Source of the DNA: Nageia nagi
Lineage: Eukaryota; Pinophyta
Length of the DNA stretch: 64,000 nt
NCBI GenBank assembly: GCA_050084985.1
Contig: JBITNC010000002.1
Span: 17,050,001 to 17,114,000 of the forward strand
Direction: 5' to 3'
Shown here: in pieces, positions 12,481 through 23,342 of the stretch
Layout: each line of letters begins with the position of its first letter
How positions within the stretch are numbered: position 1 is the first letter of the stretch
Made by a program: the position numbers and the translations under genes
The notes under the pieces: generated by a model
The model's input: the letters and a program-made list of their open reading frames with translations, nothing else
Told to the model about the DNA's origin: nothing
The model's database searches: none

Positions 12481-12981
12481 TGAGAGGATTGAAATATAAC
12501 ATAAACAACATTATATTCTCAAGAGCACATGAAAGCTCATAAATCACATCTAACAAACTCACAAAGCAATCTCACAAAAATAACTCAAGATATAAGTGGT
12601 TCCTCCAACTAGGAGTACATCAACTAACTACATCTTTACTTCAATCACAACTACAACTCTCTTAAAATCCTCCTAATCTCAACTTATAAGCATTATCGTA
12701 TAGCATAACTTTACTTCACAAATTGGTGTATGATCCAAAGAGGGAGCCTTCTATTTATAGACCAAAATCCCTCTTTGGATCACCCTTTTATCCAATGTAT
12801 AACAGTATGACATGCACATCCTTTTACCCAAGGGGTATGCTCATGATATGGAGTGTAGGATAAGTTACATTATCATATTCACGTAAATACTTAAGGTATC
12901 AAATGATATCTTTAAGTATTAATAAACTTACATAGAAGATTATTACAAAACCTTTACAGTAATACATTATACATTCCAATA
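12481..12981 (-). repeat. 5' LTR of C2
   Basis: It is 501 bp, the partner of 4479-4979. On the minus strand it contains the TATA-like CTATAAATAG, near 12754-12763. The target duplication TCTTT follows at 12982-12986. Confidence 0.95.
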
Positions 12982-12990
12982 TCTTTCAAT

Positions 12991-13002
12991 TGGTACCATA
13001 GC
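12991..13002 (+). promoter_or_regulatory. Primer-binding site of C1
   Basis: TGGTACCATAGC begins two bases after the 5' LTR ends at 12988. It differs in three positions from the initiator-Met type TGGTATCAGAGC. Confidence 0.75.
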
Positions 13003-15505
13003 CTTCCTTAAAGGATCATCCTACTTCATTTAAGAGGTAACATTTTCATTAAAGTATACCTCATCTCCTTCCTCTTTGAGTTAGTTTTTGTTTTGGAAGA
13101 TACTAACATATTTTTTATATGTAAGTTAATTCTTTTTAGAGAAAATCTACTTAAAAGTAATAATGTTGTTATTGGGCAATTTTTTTTTGTTACTAACTTC
13201 CTTTGTTAGCTACAATTTCTTTTTTGTTAAAATTGTTCAAAATAACATAACGCATTGTTAATTTGAAATTTGAGAGTATAAATGTGCCAATTTGTTTTTC
13301 CTACCTTACAACGTTTTTTTTTTTTTTTTTTTAATTTATAAAAATAAAATAAATTTCCAATTTTTGTTATATTTGTACAATTTTTTTTGCAAAAGATATT
13401 AAATTGTTGTATTACAATTGTATATTAAGAGATATATATATAAAAAAAAGGAATGGAGATATTTTTTTATGTTTTATGTTATTTAAAAAAAATATGTTTT
13501 ATTATATATATAAAATAAGGGATTTTAATTAACAATTTAAATAAAAAACAAAATGTGTTTCAAAAAGAGGGAATGTGACGGCAGCTGGAAGGACCATCAC
13601 CCGAAGCTAACTGGAGACCTTCTCCTCATTTCGCCCAGCCATGCCTCTCTTCCTTGCGAGCATCCGACGCCTGAAACCTGAAAACGGATGCCAAAAATGG
13701 ACATGGTTGTTGTGGTTCGAATTTGAACTTGTGTAGCGACCTCTTAAGCGTCATCTTCCATCGCCTTACTGCAATTGCAGCCCCTTTTCAGATGCCACGC
13801 CTCCCACCATGACCTCGTCAGGTCATCCCACCCCTCTCAGCACTTCTCGACGACCTCCCCAAACCGTTTGCTCCTCATCGGCATCACATCTGCTCCCAAC
13901 TTAAACGTTTTAGCTAGCTATGACCTGCTCCACCGAATTGCTATTAAATCAATTGCATGATTTAAATTAAATATGTCGCTCAGGAAATATGCATCTCTCC
14001 ACCCGCCACCTCGCCTTCAAGAAACCCTCTATTCTTCTCCGCCCGTTGCCTCCTCCCATCTCTCAGTCTGACATGCAATTTTGTTTTTATTTGGGGGCAT
14101 ATTTCTCTTCTCAATCATTTCTGACCATTTTTAATGTCATCTTCAGATGACTCGCACGTTGACACTCTTAGTCACTTACTTCAAAACCCCTTCTTAATGA
14201 TTTGATAAGTAAAGTTAGTGAATAATCAATGTTATGGGTGTTCAATTTTTTTTTTTAAATATTGTGTCAAGTATTTTTTTTTGAATGCAACTATTTTTAA
14301 AGAAGTTTTATTTTAAAGAATAAGGGGAATTTTGTTTTTGAAGGGAAAATTAGTAGAATATTTTTTTTCTCTCTCAAATTTTTTAAAAAAAGGGGGAGTA
14401 AGTTCTTAAGTAAACTTTTTTTCTTTTAAAAGGGGTAGTTACTTCCATATACTTGTTAATTTTTTTTTTTTGTTAAAAAGGAGAGTATATAATTATAGAA
14501 TGTTTTATGAGCTATTTTTTTTTAAAAAAAAAGAGGAGGAATGATGTTAGTTTTTTAAATTAATATATGATAATTTTTTTTTCTTTCATCCCTTGTTCTA
14601 ACCTTATTCTTTAAAATGCAAATAAGAATATTTTATGATGTCTTTTAAGCATAGGAAAGTAAGGGGTCCTATTGCAAGAATGAAAATGCTTGATAAGAAA
14701 ATGGACAAGCTTTGGAAGAAAACAAAGAAGAAATAATATGAAGACAAAATACAAAAATGGACAATCCTTGCAAGACAAAGGAACGAAATCATAACCCATA
14801 TGCTTCACTTTCAAACTCGCTATATAGTGGACTCCAATGCATTTATGTCTAAGGAAATGGCTCTTCCTCTTGAACTAAACCTTCCTTAAGCAAGTTGGTG
14901 ATTAACATTTTTTTATGATAAGTTGTTAAGACTTGTGTTGATATTGAGCATGTTGTAAAGCTCCTGGAAGCCTTGTTATGTAACTAACCCAAAATTAAAG
15001 AAACTACTAACCTTTGTTGTGTGTGGTTGTCCTTTTTGTTTTTGGTTAAATAATCAACAAATGCTTAAGTTAAGTTAAGTCAATGATAAAATGTGCACTA
15101 ACTTCAAATAATAATTACAAACACTAACCTCAAATGCTAACTACAATTGTAGATTAGGCTTGCTAACCTTCAAACTACTTAAGGTTAAACAAGTGCACTA
15201 ATATGATTTAAAATCTACTAACACTAACCTACAACTTACTAACTACAATTTACTAACCCAACAAAGCTATTAACCTACAACTTGTCAATTTTTTTTAAAT
15301 ATAAATTTATACAAGTTTCTTTCAATTGTAACAATATTAAACATTATTATTTTATATTGGTTGGATACTTTCAATTATTATTGGTTAAATGCTTGATGGT
15401 TAATAATTTTAGTTACATGGTTGAATAATTTTAGTACTTTCAATTGTGTTTGAAAATTGTAGTTGATGCTTCTTATGCTTTAATCATTAACCTTTTTTTT
15501 GTAGA
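13003..15505 (+). other. 5' leader of C1 with a GC-rich island
   Basis: The leader is about 2.5 kb with poly-T and poly-A tracts (for example 13314-13332). A clearly GC-rich block lies at 13569-14080. An open stretch at 13775-13960 has no known domain and is probably chance. The beginning of the block (GTGACGGCAGCTGG) matches the C6 leader near 50104 (GTGACTGCAGTTGG), so the island belongs to the family and is not a random capture. Confidence 0.6.
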
Positions 15506-16456
15506 AATAGGATATTCCTTTGCACCTAAGCATATCCTTAATGGTTCCAATTATGGTATTTGGGAACCAAGGATGAAAGTGGAGCTTCAAGCTTTGTTAA
15601 ATAGTGAGTGAGAATCAAGTCGCTCTAACAAAAGCTAAAGCACTAGAGGTATATAACAATAAGAATGAGTTGGCAACTTTTATGATCTTTAGAGTAGTTT
15701 CAGATAAAGTTCTCTTCATGATTTTGACCTCAACATCCACCAAAGAAGCTTGGGATAAGCTTAAAAAGATCTTCCTTGGATCTAAGTTTTCAAAGAGGTT
15801 TACTATCTTTTAAAAACTCTTGCAATCTCATAAAAAGAATGATGAAGGTGAGTAAATCTACTTGAATAAAATTATTTATCTAAGGACTCATTCAGCTTAT
15901 GAGTTGTAGGCGTAATTGGATCAATGATGAATTTATAGTGTTCATCATCTTACAAATCCTCTCAACCAAGTTTAATCACTTCATGAATGTTATTGAGACT
16001 AGGCTTGATAATGAAGAGGAAGTCTTCTCTCTAGAAAATCTTTCTAAACTTATATTAAAGCATGAAGAGACCATCAACAAGAAAGTATTGATTTCTTCTC
16101 CAAAGGAGCAAAATGTTGCTTTAGGTGCGACTAAGATGACTCACTTCAAGAAGAAGTTCATAAATCACAAGAAAACATCTCATGCTCATTCTAAAGAGAA
16201 ATGTAAAGAAGTATGAAAAAAATCATCATGATCATAAAGGAAATTCAAACAAACCTCATGTGCTTAAGGAAACGTTTGATGAGAATTGTAACTATTATGG
16301 CATATATGGTCACAAAGAGAACCATTACTTCAAGAAAAAGAGGAAAGAAAATGGAAAAGGAAAAGATAATATAAATAAATTCAAAGGAAAGAAGAATAAG
16401 AAAGGTGATTATGTTTGTGCTTTTTATTCCAAGTCTCATACGTTTACAAATGATTA
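15506..16456 (+). pseudogene. Copia gag relic of C1
   Basis: From about 15510 the plus strand reads a gag start (APKHILNG, NYGIWEPRMKVELQ) and, after a frame change, KEAWDKLKKIFLG (15730-15790). WINDEFIVFIILQILSTKF and the LENLSKLILKHEETINKK helix follow at 15899-16130. The zinc knuckle at 16280-16325 reads CNYYGIYGHKENHYF, with Tyr in place of the second and last Cys. Lys-rich sequence follows to 16456. At least three frame changes are needed to read it through. Confidence 0.85.
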
Positions 16457-17790
16457 GGTTGTAGATTCAAGTTGCACTAATCATATGAGCTTTGAAAGGA
16501 ATAAGTTCAAAAACTTTCACAAACACAGGAAAGATGGGGTAGTAATTAGTGATAACTCTATGCTAAAAGTTAAGGGGATTGGAAGCATATTGATGCATGG
16601 GAAGCTAATTGAAAATGTGCTATTTGTGCCTGAGTTAAGGATGAATCTTTAATTAGTTATTCAAATTGCAAGAAAGAGATATACCTTTGAGCTCACTTAG
16701 AACTCTTGGAGTTTAAGAAAAGGATTTGCCATCTTGATCAAAGGATCAGTTAAGAATGACCTTTTCATAGTTGATCAAGTACCTACTAAGTTACACTTTA
16801 CCTCAAATGTTTATTGTAAAGGTAACCTTTGGCATCAATGTTTAGGCCACCTAAATCACAAGAGTATTCAACAACTCATGAAATATCAATATCTTGTGAA
16901 AGGATTGCCTCATATTTCACCCTCAATTGGCCTTTGTAAAAATTGCATATTAGAAAAGATGAAAAGGCAAAATTTTGATAAAGATAAGGCAACTAAGGCA
17001 TCTCAACCTCTTCAATTGATTCACTCAAATTTGATGGATCCTTTTCAAACTAAGTCTCTTGGAGGAGCATCTTATATTCTCACTTTTATTGATAACTTTA
17101 GTAGGATGACATTTGGGTATCTACTTGAGCATAAAGATCAAACTTTTGATATGTTCAAGGAGTGCATGGTCTTAGTTGAAAATCAAACCAATCTAAAGAT
17201 CAAGATGCAAAGTTTGATAATGGGGTGATTATGTAAGTAATGAGTTCAACGAATTTTGTGCAAAACATGGGATCAAAAAGAAATTTACAATCCCTTATAC
17301 ATCGCATCAAATTGGTGTTGCAAAAAGGAAGAATGGGACCATAATAGAGATTGATAGATGCATGATGGGAAATCTTCCTAAGTTTTTATGGGGAGAAGCT
17401 GTTAGCACTGTTATCTACACCTTGAATAGGTGTCCCAAAAAATAGTTGAAGGGAAAACTCCATACAAGGCATGGTCAGGTAAGAAACCTGATATCTCACA
17501 TCTAAGGGTCTTTGGATGTGAAGCTTTTTCCTTCATAGTTTCTAAAAAAAAGGAAGAAGTTGGATAATAAATCAGAAAAATGCATCTTTGTGGGTTATGA
17601 TAATCAACATAGAGGGTATAAGCTCTACTCTCCTTCAGCAAAAGCAATCTTTATTTCAAGAGATGTCAAGTTCAATGAGATTCCCAATGGCTCTTCTTCA
17701 AGTGAAGTATTTAAAGACTCTTCAAAAATTCTTAAGTGGTTAGATATCTCTTCAGATAAGTCACCTTAAAAGCAAAATTCTTCAACACAG
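16457..17790 (+). pseudogene. Copia protease and integrase relic of C1
   Basis: The protease start at 16458-16495 reads VVDSSCTNHMSF, so the usual Asp-Ser-Gly is Asp-Ser-Ser. 16734-17228 is one long open stretch with the pre-integrase domain (NLWHQCLGHLNHKSIQQL) and the integrase core. There the first catalytic position reads His-Ser-Asn (Asp lost), while FIDNFSRMTFGYL keeps the second. The third part (17280-17440) and the C-terminal KCIFVGYD segment (17578) are in other frames. It is dead, and closely related to the same part of C2. Confidence 0.85.
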
Positions 17791-17799
17791 AGGATAAAT

Positions 17800-18239
17800 A
17801 GAAGCATGACTTTGAATAAGTCTCTCCTTGCTAAGATCAACAATCATAATGAGCCTTCAACCTTTAAGGAGGCGTCTAAACATGCTTGTTGGATGGATGC
17901 CATGAAGTTGGAATTTGAGGTGTTTATGAGAAATAAAACATGGGATTTAATACCAAATTCATCCTCGAAGAATATAATTGGGAACAAGTGGATCTATAAC
18001 ATCAAGTACAATTCAGAGGGTGAAATTAAGAAATATAAGGCAAGGTTGGTTGCTAAGGGTTTCACTCAAAAGTATGGAGTTGATTATGAAGAAACCTTTG
18101 CCCTAGTAGAAACAATGGCTATAGTCAGATTGATCCTTGCCCTTTCAGCCGCTCAAAGTTGGAAGGTACTTCAGCTTGATGTAAAGATTCATTTTTCAAT
18201 GGTGACTTAGATGTTGAAAATCTTTATGAATCAGCCATA
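17800..18239 (+). pseudogene. Copia reverse transcriptase relic of C1, part 1
   Basis: 17806-18210 is open and reads CWMDAMKLEFEVFMRNKTWD, IIGNKWIYNIKYNSEGEIKK and KARLVAKGFTQKYGVDYEET, then a segment ending in SWKVLQLDVK. This is the N-terminal fingers part of copia reverse transcriptase. The reading continues (with a frame change) to a Gln-Pro-stop-Gly at 18233-18242, where the CACTA-type element is inserted. The other half resumes at 19372. Confidence 0.88.
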
Positions 18240-18242
18240 AGG

Positions 18243-19371
18243 TAGTACTACATTTTAGCGATTTTACATCATACAATGCATCATAAAATTGCATTTTAAT
18301 GTTATGACATAATATGTGTCATTATTTTGCATGTTTATGTCAATCTAGATAAAATTATTTTTTTGAATCATTGGTTGACACATTGAATAATGCATTGTAT
18401 AACGCATTACTTAATATATTGTTTGATGCATTTTAATGGGTCAAGCAATGCATCAAGTGATACATGAAATAGAAAACAAAGGTGTAGATCATGCACACAG
18501 ATCATGGCATGATCCGCTAGCGATCGTTGATGCATTCCCTTAATCGACGATGGAGTTTTAATGGTGGGTATGATGCCATTTATGAGAAAAGAAGAGATCT
18601 TGCCCTTTATAAGGGCATTTTTAAGGATATAGGGTCGTATTTTTAGTGATACAATTTTGTAGGAGTTGAAGACAACTTGGAGAACGTAGATATTAGTGTG
18701 TATATGCATTTTATGGTAAGAAAAATATGCATTGCATGCTTCAACCACCCATGAATTTTGGTAGAGGAGGCTCTCAAAGTTTGGTGGATGCCCATGAATT
18801 TTTTGATTGTATGCTCATGGAATATGATAATTTTGGGTTACTAAAGATACAACGTTCCTCAACAAACATTGAAACTGTTTCACCAAATGCAATAAACACT
18901 AGCAGTAGTCCAACCAAATGAAATCACCTTTCCCAGCATCCTCAAAGCATGCACCAAACTGAGAGATTTGTAAAAGGGTTTATACATACATCAAAGACTC
19001 TTTATAATAATTTTTTTATTGAATGTTATGGTTTTGAGTACCATGTTAGACATATACACAAAATATGGAAGCATAGAGAAGATAGACGAATTATTTCACA
19101 AGGTGCAAACCCTCATCAAACCCTCATCCCTATCGTGTTGATGTATTATTTGATGCATATATGATGTATAAAGCATCATGTATAGCATCAATTATTTGAT
19201 GCTCATAACTCTATATATAATGCATTGAATGATGCATTGCCTAATAAATGATGATTTATTTGACAGTACCCTTAGCGTCTATTGATGCATCAAGATTTCT
19301 ACAATTTAAAAAAAAAATAAAACTATGGATTGACGCATTGTATGATGCAAAATTGCTAAAATGTAATAGTG
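18243..19371. mobile_element. Non-autonomous CACTA-type DNA transposon, 1129 bp
   Basis: The right end reads AATAGTG, the complement of CACTATT. The left end is TAGTACTACATTTTAGC against CACTATTACATTTTAGC for the right end read inward. The similarity continues for about 40 bp (CATCATACAATGC on both sides), so these are terminal inverted repeats. The 3-bp target duplication AGG is at 18240-18242 and 19372-19374. Removing the element and one AGG restores the CCATAAGGGTTTG context expected from sister copies. CACTA-type elements make 3-bp duplications. Many TGATGCATT-like motifs lie near both ends, as is usual for subterminal repeats. No transposase is visible, so it would depend on a helper. 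Confidence 0.88.
18950..19120 (+). pseudogene. PPR gene fragment captured inside the CACTA-type element
   Basis: The frame at 18949-19035 gives KGFIHTSKTLYNN and GFEYHV. One base later the reading continues as MLDIYTKYGSIEKIDELFHK (about 19041-19100). GFE-D/H-V followed by a MYAKCGSIEKA-like segment is the standard junction of two PPR motifs in plant PLS-type proteins. The match to the family is clear by eye, although short and with a frame change. Over about 36 bases this fragment matches the PPR gene broken by C1 at all but six positions, so both come from the same subfamily. It has no coding function here. Confidence 0.7.
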
Positions 19372-19374
19372 AGG

Positions 19375-20515
19375 GTTTGTTGTGCAAGGGAAAGACTCAT
19401 GTGTGCAAGATAAATAAGTCTTTGTATGGACTTAAGTAAGCACCAAAAGCTTGGTATAAGAAGATTTCAAGGTATTTTGAGACTTTTGGGTTCTTCAAAT
19501 GATACTCAAATTTAGATCTTTATGTTCTCAATGAAGGAAAAGACTTGGTCTTAATTCTTCTCTATGTGGATGATCTTTTGATCATAGGGAATAATATTGT
19601 GATCATAAATGAGTGCATAACCAAATTTAAGGTAGAATATGAGATGATTGATCTTAGTCTCTTGCATTACTACCTTGGTATGCAAGTATATCAATGTAAT
19701 GATTGCATCTATCTTAGTCAATCAAAATATATCTAAGATATTTTGTAGAAGTTTGGAATGGAAGAGTGTAAGCCTATAGCTATTCCCGTTGCTCTTGGAA
19801 CCAAGCTTGATACTAGCTCAAACTCTCAGTTGGTAGATGCTACAGAGTATAGGCAGCTTATTGGTAGTCTTCTTTATTTAACTATCTCTAGGCTAGATAT
19901 TGCCTATGTAATGAATCTAATGGCAAGGTTTATGCATAAGCCTTATGTTGAGCATATTCATGTTAAGAAAATTTTGAGGTATATTGAAGGAAAAAAGGAT
20001 CTTGACCTCAAGTTTATCGATTTTTCTCCTTTTATTCGCTCAAGATTCTCTGATTTTGACTATGGAGGTGACAGAGATGATAGGAAATCTACTTTTGCCT
20101 ATGTGTTTAATATTGGATCAAGTGCTATCTCTTGGTCTTCCAAGAAATAGCCTATAGTCACTTTGTCCACCACATAAGTAGAATATAGAGCTATGATTGT
20201 TGCAACCAAGGAAGCATTTTGGCTTAGGCATATTATGAAAGAAATTGGGTATAAGATGGTTAGCCCATCCTTGATATTTTCAAACAATCAATCTGCCATT
20301 ACTTTTACCAAGAACCTTATGTTTCATCAGAGAACAAAGCATGTAGAAATCCAAGCACACTTCATCAGAGAGAAAGTTTTGAATGGTAAATTGTAGCTTC
20401 AGTATTATCCATCGAACAAAAACTTCACTTATTTGTTCACCAAGCCCCTTTTTGACACTCAGTTCTGCAAGCTTCGAGGGTCTCTTGGGCTAGTGAAGTT
20501 GCCCTCAAGGGGGAT
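19375..20515 (+). pseudogene. Copia reverse transcriptase part 2 and RNase H relic of C1
   Basis: The first piece (to 19439) reads VCKINKSLYGLK. 19545-19736 reads LILLYVDDLLIIGNN, with the catalytic YVDD intact, and later LLHYYLGMQVYQ. 19758-20150 carries YRQLIGSLLYLTISRLDIAY and DRKSTFAYVFNIGSSAISWSS. RNase H follows at 20160-20515 (EAFWLRHIMKEIG, NNQSAIT, HQRTKHVEIQAHFIREKVL, LFTKPLFD). Stops between the pieces make it inactive. It belongs with 17800-18239. Confidence 0.9.
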
Positions 20516-21287
20516 TAAAGTTTGAATTCTTGTTAAATTCAATTTTTGAGATGATAACTTCATTCCTATGAGGATCTTTTGGCTATATAATGTTGATCTT
20601 TCTGTACATTTGTTTTTTGGTTCTCCATGTGTGAGGAACTAGTATGTGCATGTTAGCATTGTTTAGTTATCCACATGAGATGAACTTGTTTGTAGACTTC
20701 TTGCATTGTTTAGTTATCCATGTGTGAGGAACTAGTATACGCATGTTGGAACTGTTTAGTTATCCATATGTGAGAAACTTGTATGTGCATGATTAGATGT
20801 ATATCATATTTTTTATGATGATGATCAACACATGTGTTTCTTATATAGTAGGTGACTATGAGTTTGCTTGAAATATTTGTGATGACTTATATTGCACCAT
20901 TTGATTAGTTTATGAATGGCATTATTTGATTCATTTATCTTATATTGATATGAATATATGATTCATTTAAGTGATCTTATGTATGAGATGCTTGTAGCTT
21001 GTAGATTTCTTCTTGAAATTACAGGTTACTTACTTCAAGTATGCAAGCTCATAGAGGCTCATCATGTTGGATGAATACTACTTGTACATTGAAACCGTTT
21101 ATGGTTGATGATTGATGTATTATAAACCATTTGTTTAAATGGTTATGTAGTTGAACCTTGGCTAGATTATATTACTTCTCAAGATGTCAAGTTCTCATCT
21201 CCGATTGTATTTCTTATGGAGAAGCACTTTCTTACACTTTCCTTCTATCTTCTCTTCTCTCTACCCTAATATTGCATTAAGGGGCAA
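20516..21287 (+). other. 3' untranslated region and purine tract of C1
   Basis: No gene is present. It contains at least three copies of the family motif GTTTAGTTATCCAT plus GTGAGGAACT (about 20625-20790). It ends in the purine tract ATTAAGGGGCAA at 21276-21287, directly before the 3' LTR. Confidence 0.7.
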
Positions 21288-21799
21288 TGTTACAATAAAG
21301 AATGCACTATTGTAAATATTATTCTTTAGAAGGTATCTAAAAGAATAATAAATCTTCTACTAATGTAACTCTCTAATTAAGCTCACGTAAATACTTAAAA
21401 GTATCCTAAATACCTTTTAAGTATTTAGTGAATTTAATATTCTCCTCCACTTTACCTCATGGCCATCTCATGGGCATAAGGATGCACATCCCATGTACAT
21501 AGATTTTTCTCCTATAAATAGAAGGCCTTCCTTAAGCCTTCCATACTTGAGTTTGAAGGACTATTATGCTCTTAAAGTGTAGTTTGATAGGAGGAGAGAA
21601 TTCTAATGTTGTAAGAGAGTTTCGTGAGTCTTGAGAAGTAATAGAATCTTTCTTAGAGTGGAGTACTCTCACCCTTGAAAGGAACTACTATACATAATTG
21701 TCTCACTTGTGTGTGATTGAATGATTGTATCTTATGTTGTTACTTGGAGTAGAAGAACACTCCAAGGTGATCTTGGGTGTAGGAGTTTCATCTGTTTCA
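21288..21799 (+). repeat. 3' LTR of C1
   Basis: It starts TGTTACAATAAAG and ends ATCTGTTTCA. It is 512 bp and is followed by the target duplication TCTTT (21800-21804). TATA-like CCTATAAATAG is near 21511. Confidence 0.93.
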
Positions 21800-21960
21800 T
21801 CTTTATGCTTCTACATTTTGCATACATGGCTATCAAGGAATTCATAACCATAATATTTGATAGAAATTTACTTTTAAATAGTATTTGATATATGTATAAA
21901 TCATGTTGCAAATCTCCCTCCATTTTGCATTTGAAGGAAGTTATTCGACTAAGGGGTTTG
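21800..21960 (-). pseudogene. PPR gene, upstream half
   Basis: On the minus strand an open stretch that begins at 22070 reads LFKSKFLSNIMVMNSLIAMY and then AKCRSIK just before element C1. This is the end of one PPR motif and the start of the next. With C1 and one TCTTT removed, the sequence continues in frame into KKIQELFDNM at 3940-3970. Upstream of about 21960 the reading is no longer PPR-like and may be intron or decayed. The gene is dead through the insertion and other damage. Confidence 0.85.
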
Positions 21961-23340
21961 GATTGTTGATATGTAAACTTGATGATATATACGCATGATT
22001 TGTGTTTCTTCATAATATATGCATAGGCTATATTTTTATATACACACAAGTTATATTGTGATACATGCATGAGCTATGTTACCATCAAACGTAACATCAA
22101 ACCTAACCTTAGAACATCAATTATGTATGTATATTCATATAAATCCTATATGTATATGTCTAACATTAGACCTAGTATCAAAACATCTAGAAAATTGCTA
22201 AATTCGATGCATGATACCATATTGACACCTACTAACACTAATGATATCAATAAAAAAAATTCTACTATGATGCCTGCTCTGACGCTAAATATTTTTGGGT
22301 AGTAGTGATAGGTCTTATGAGATGAGAATGATCTCATTCAAATAATCCAATATTCAAATTATTCACCACTAAAAATAGGAATTTGTAGCTCCATTTTATT
22401 TCTAATTTTTTATTCCATTTCACCCAATAGAATGACCTACTTTGATACCAAATGAAGATTTTAAAGGTTAGTGATAGCAAAACTATAAAAATAAGAGTTT
22501 GTAAAGAACTATTGGTCAATAGAAATCAACCTTTCTAAATTATCAATTTATTGATATATTTATGTAGATACCATTGAGATATTTATGTTCACTACTCACA
22601 TGACTCAAATAAAGTTACAAATATTCAATAATCTTCATTTGACATTCTATCATTAAAACTATTGAATTATGGTAATTTGAATAAGTGTATCAACTAACTA
22701 TAATATGTCAACCTAAAGTAAGAATTTGACTTCAACAATGTATGTCAAACTTCTTATGGTTAGAAATATCTCAAAGAGATATTTCTAATAGTTACTAATT
22801 TACCTTAATTTGATGAGTATAACTCTATTAATTCACCTTTGAAGTTGCTTTAGGTCAGTAAGGTCTTCAAGTTGATAAGAATACCTAAAATAGTATAGAT
22901 TGTCAAATATGATAATTTTGTCAAATATAGACAACAATAAAATATGTCATGTTATATATCATTGAAAAGGGATCAAAGAATACTTTCCAAAAATGAAGTA
23001 ATCTAGTCAAAAGGACTTGGAAATATCTATTGATATAAGGATAAAATAAAGATATTTGAATCACTAGAATGTAAGTAGTCAACAAGATGCAATTATTCGG
23101 TAAAAGGATGACTTCAAAGATGCAAAACTCTATTGATTTAAACTTAATGTATAGGATTATATATCTATAGAAATATATTAAAAATAAATTTCCAATGGTG
23201 GTGGAATTATATCAATTGGATTTGTGAGCTTCTATCGATTTATATTGGCATAGCCTATTTGTTGTGAAAACAGAAAATAGAGTCATCAAGGTTTGAGCTG
23301 AGGACAAGGGTACATGAGGTCAAGCGAGCCAATTAGGATA
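21961..23340. other. Unassigned AT-rich stretch
   Basis: I see no gene, RNA or repeat that I can name. Short open stretches on both strands lack known domains. Palindromic and A/T-rich words are common but not organised. Confidence 0.4.
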
Positions 23341-23342
23341 AG

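Larger units (their letters stand above)
4479..12981 (-). mobile_element. Ty1/copia element C2, complete but decayed, nested in the C1 LTR
   Basis: Two 501-bp LTRs (4479-4979 and 12481-12981) flank gag, protease, integrase, reverse transcriptase and RNase H on the minus strand. The target-site duplication TCTTT is at 4474-4478 and 12982-12986. The primer-binding site is at 12467-12478 and the purine tract at 4980-4993. I count about 48 differences between the LTRs, close to the value for C1 although C2 must be the later insertion. The internal coding sequence is closely related to C1 but full of stops. The LTRs are of a different type from those of C1. Confidence 0.95.
3971..21799 (+). mobile_element. 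Ty1/copia element C1, complete but decayed, host of C2 and a CACTA-type element
   Basis: The 5' LTR starts at 3971 (TGTTAGAATAAA) and the 3' LTR ends at 21799. The target-site duplication TCTTT lies at 3966-3970 and 21800-21804. Between the LTRs, on the plus strand, are a primer-binding site (12991-13002), a 2.5-kb leader, gag, protease, integrase, reverse transcriptase and RNase H in copia order, and a purine tract (21276-21287). By eye the LTRs differ at about 47 of 510 positions. It is interrupted by C2 inside the 5' LTR and by a CACTA-type transposon inside the reverse transcriptase. It sits in the coding sequence of a PPR gene on the other strand. Confidence 0.93.

Noticed and set aside
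13775-13960. A small gene in the C1 leader
   Set aside because: The 61-residue frame lies in a GC-rich block, has no domain, and the equivalent frame is not open in the homologous C6 leader.
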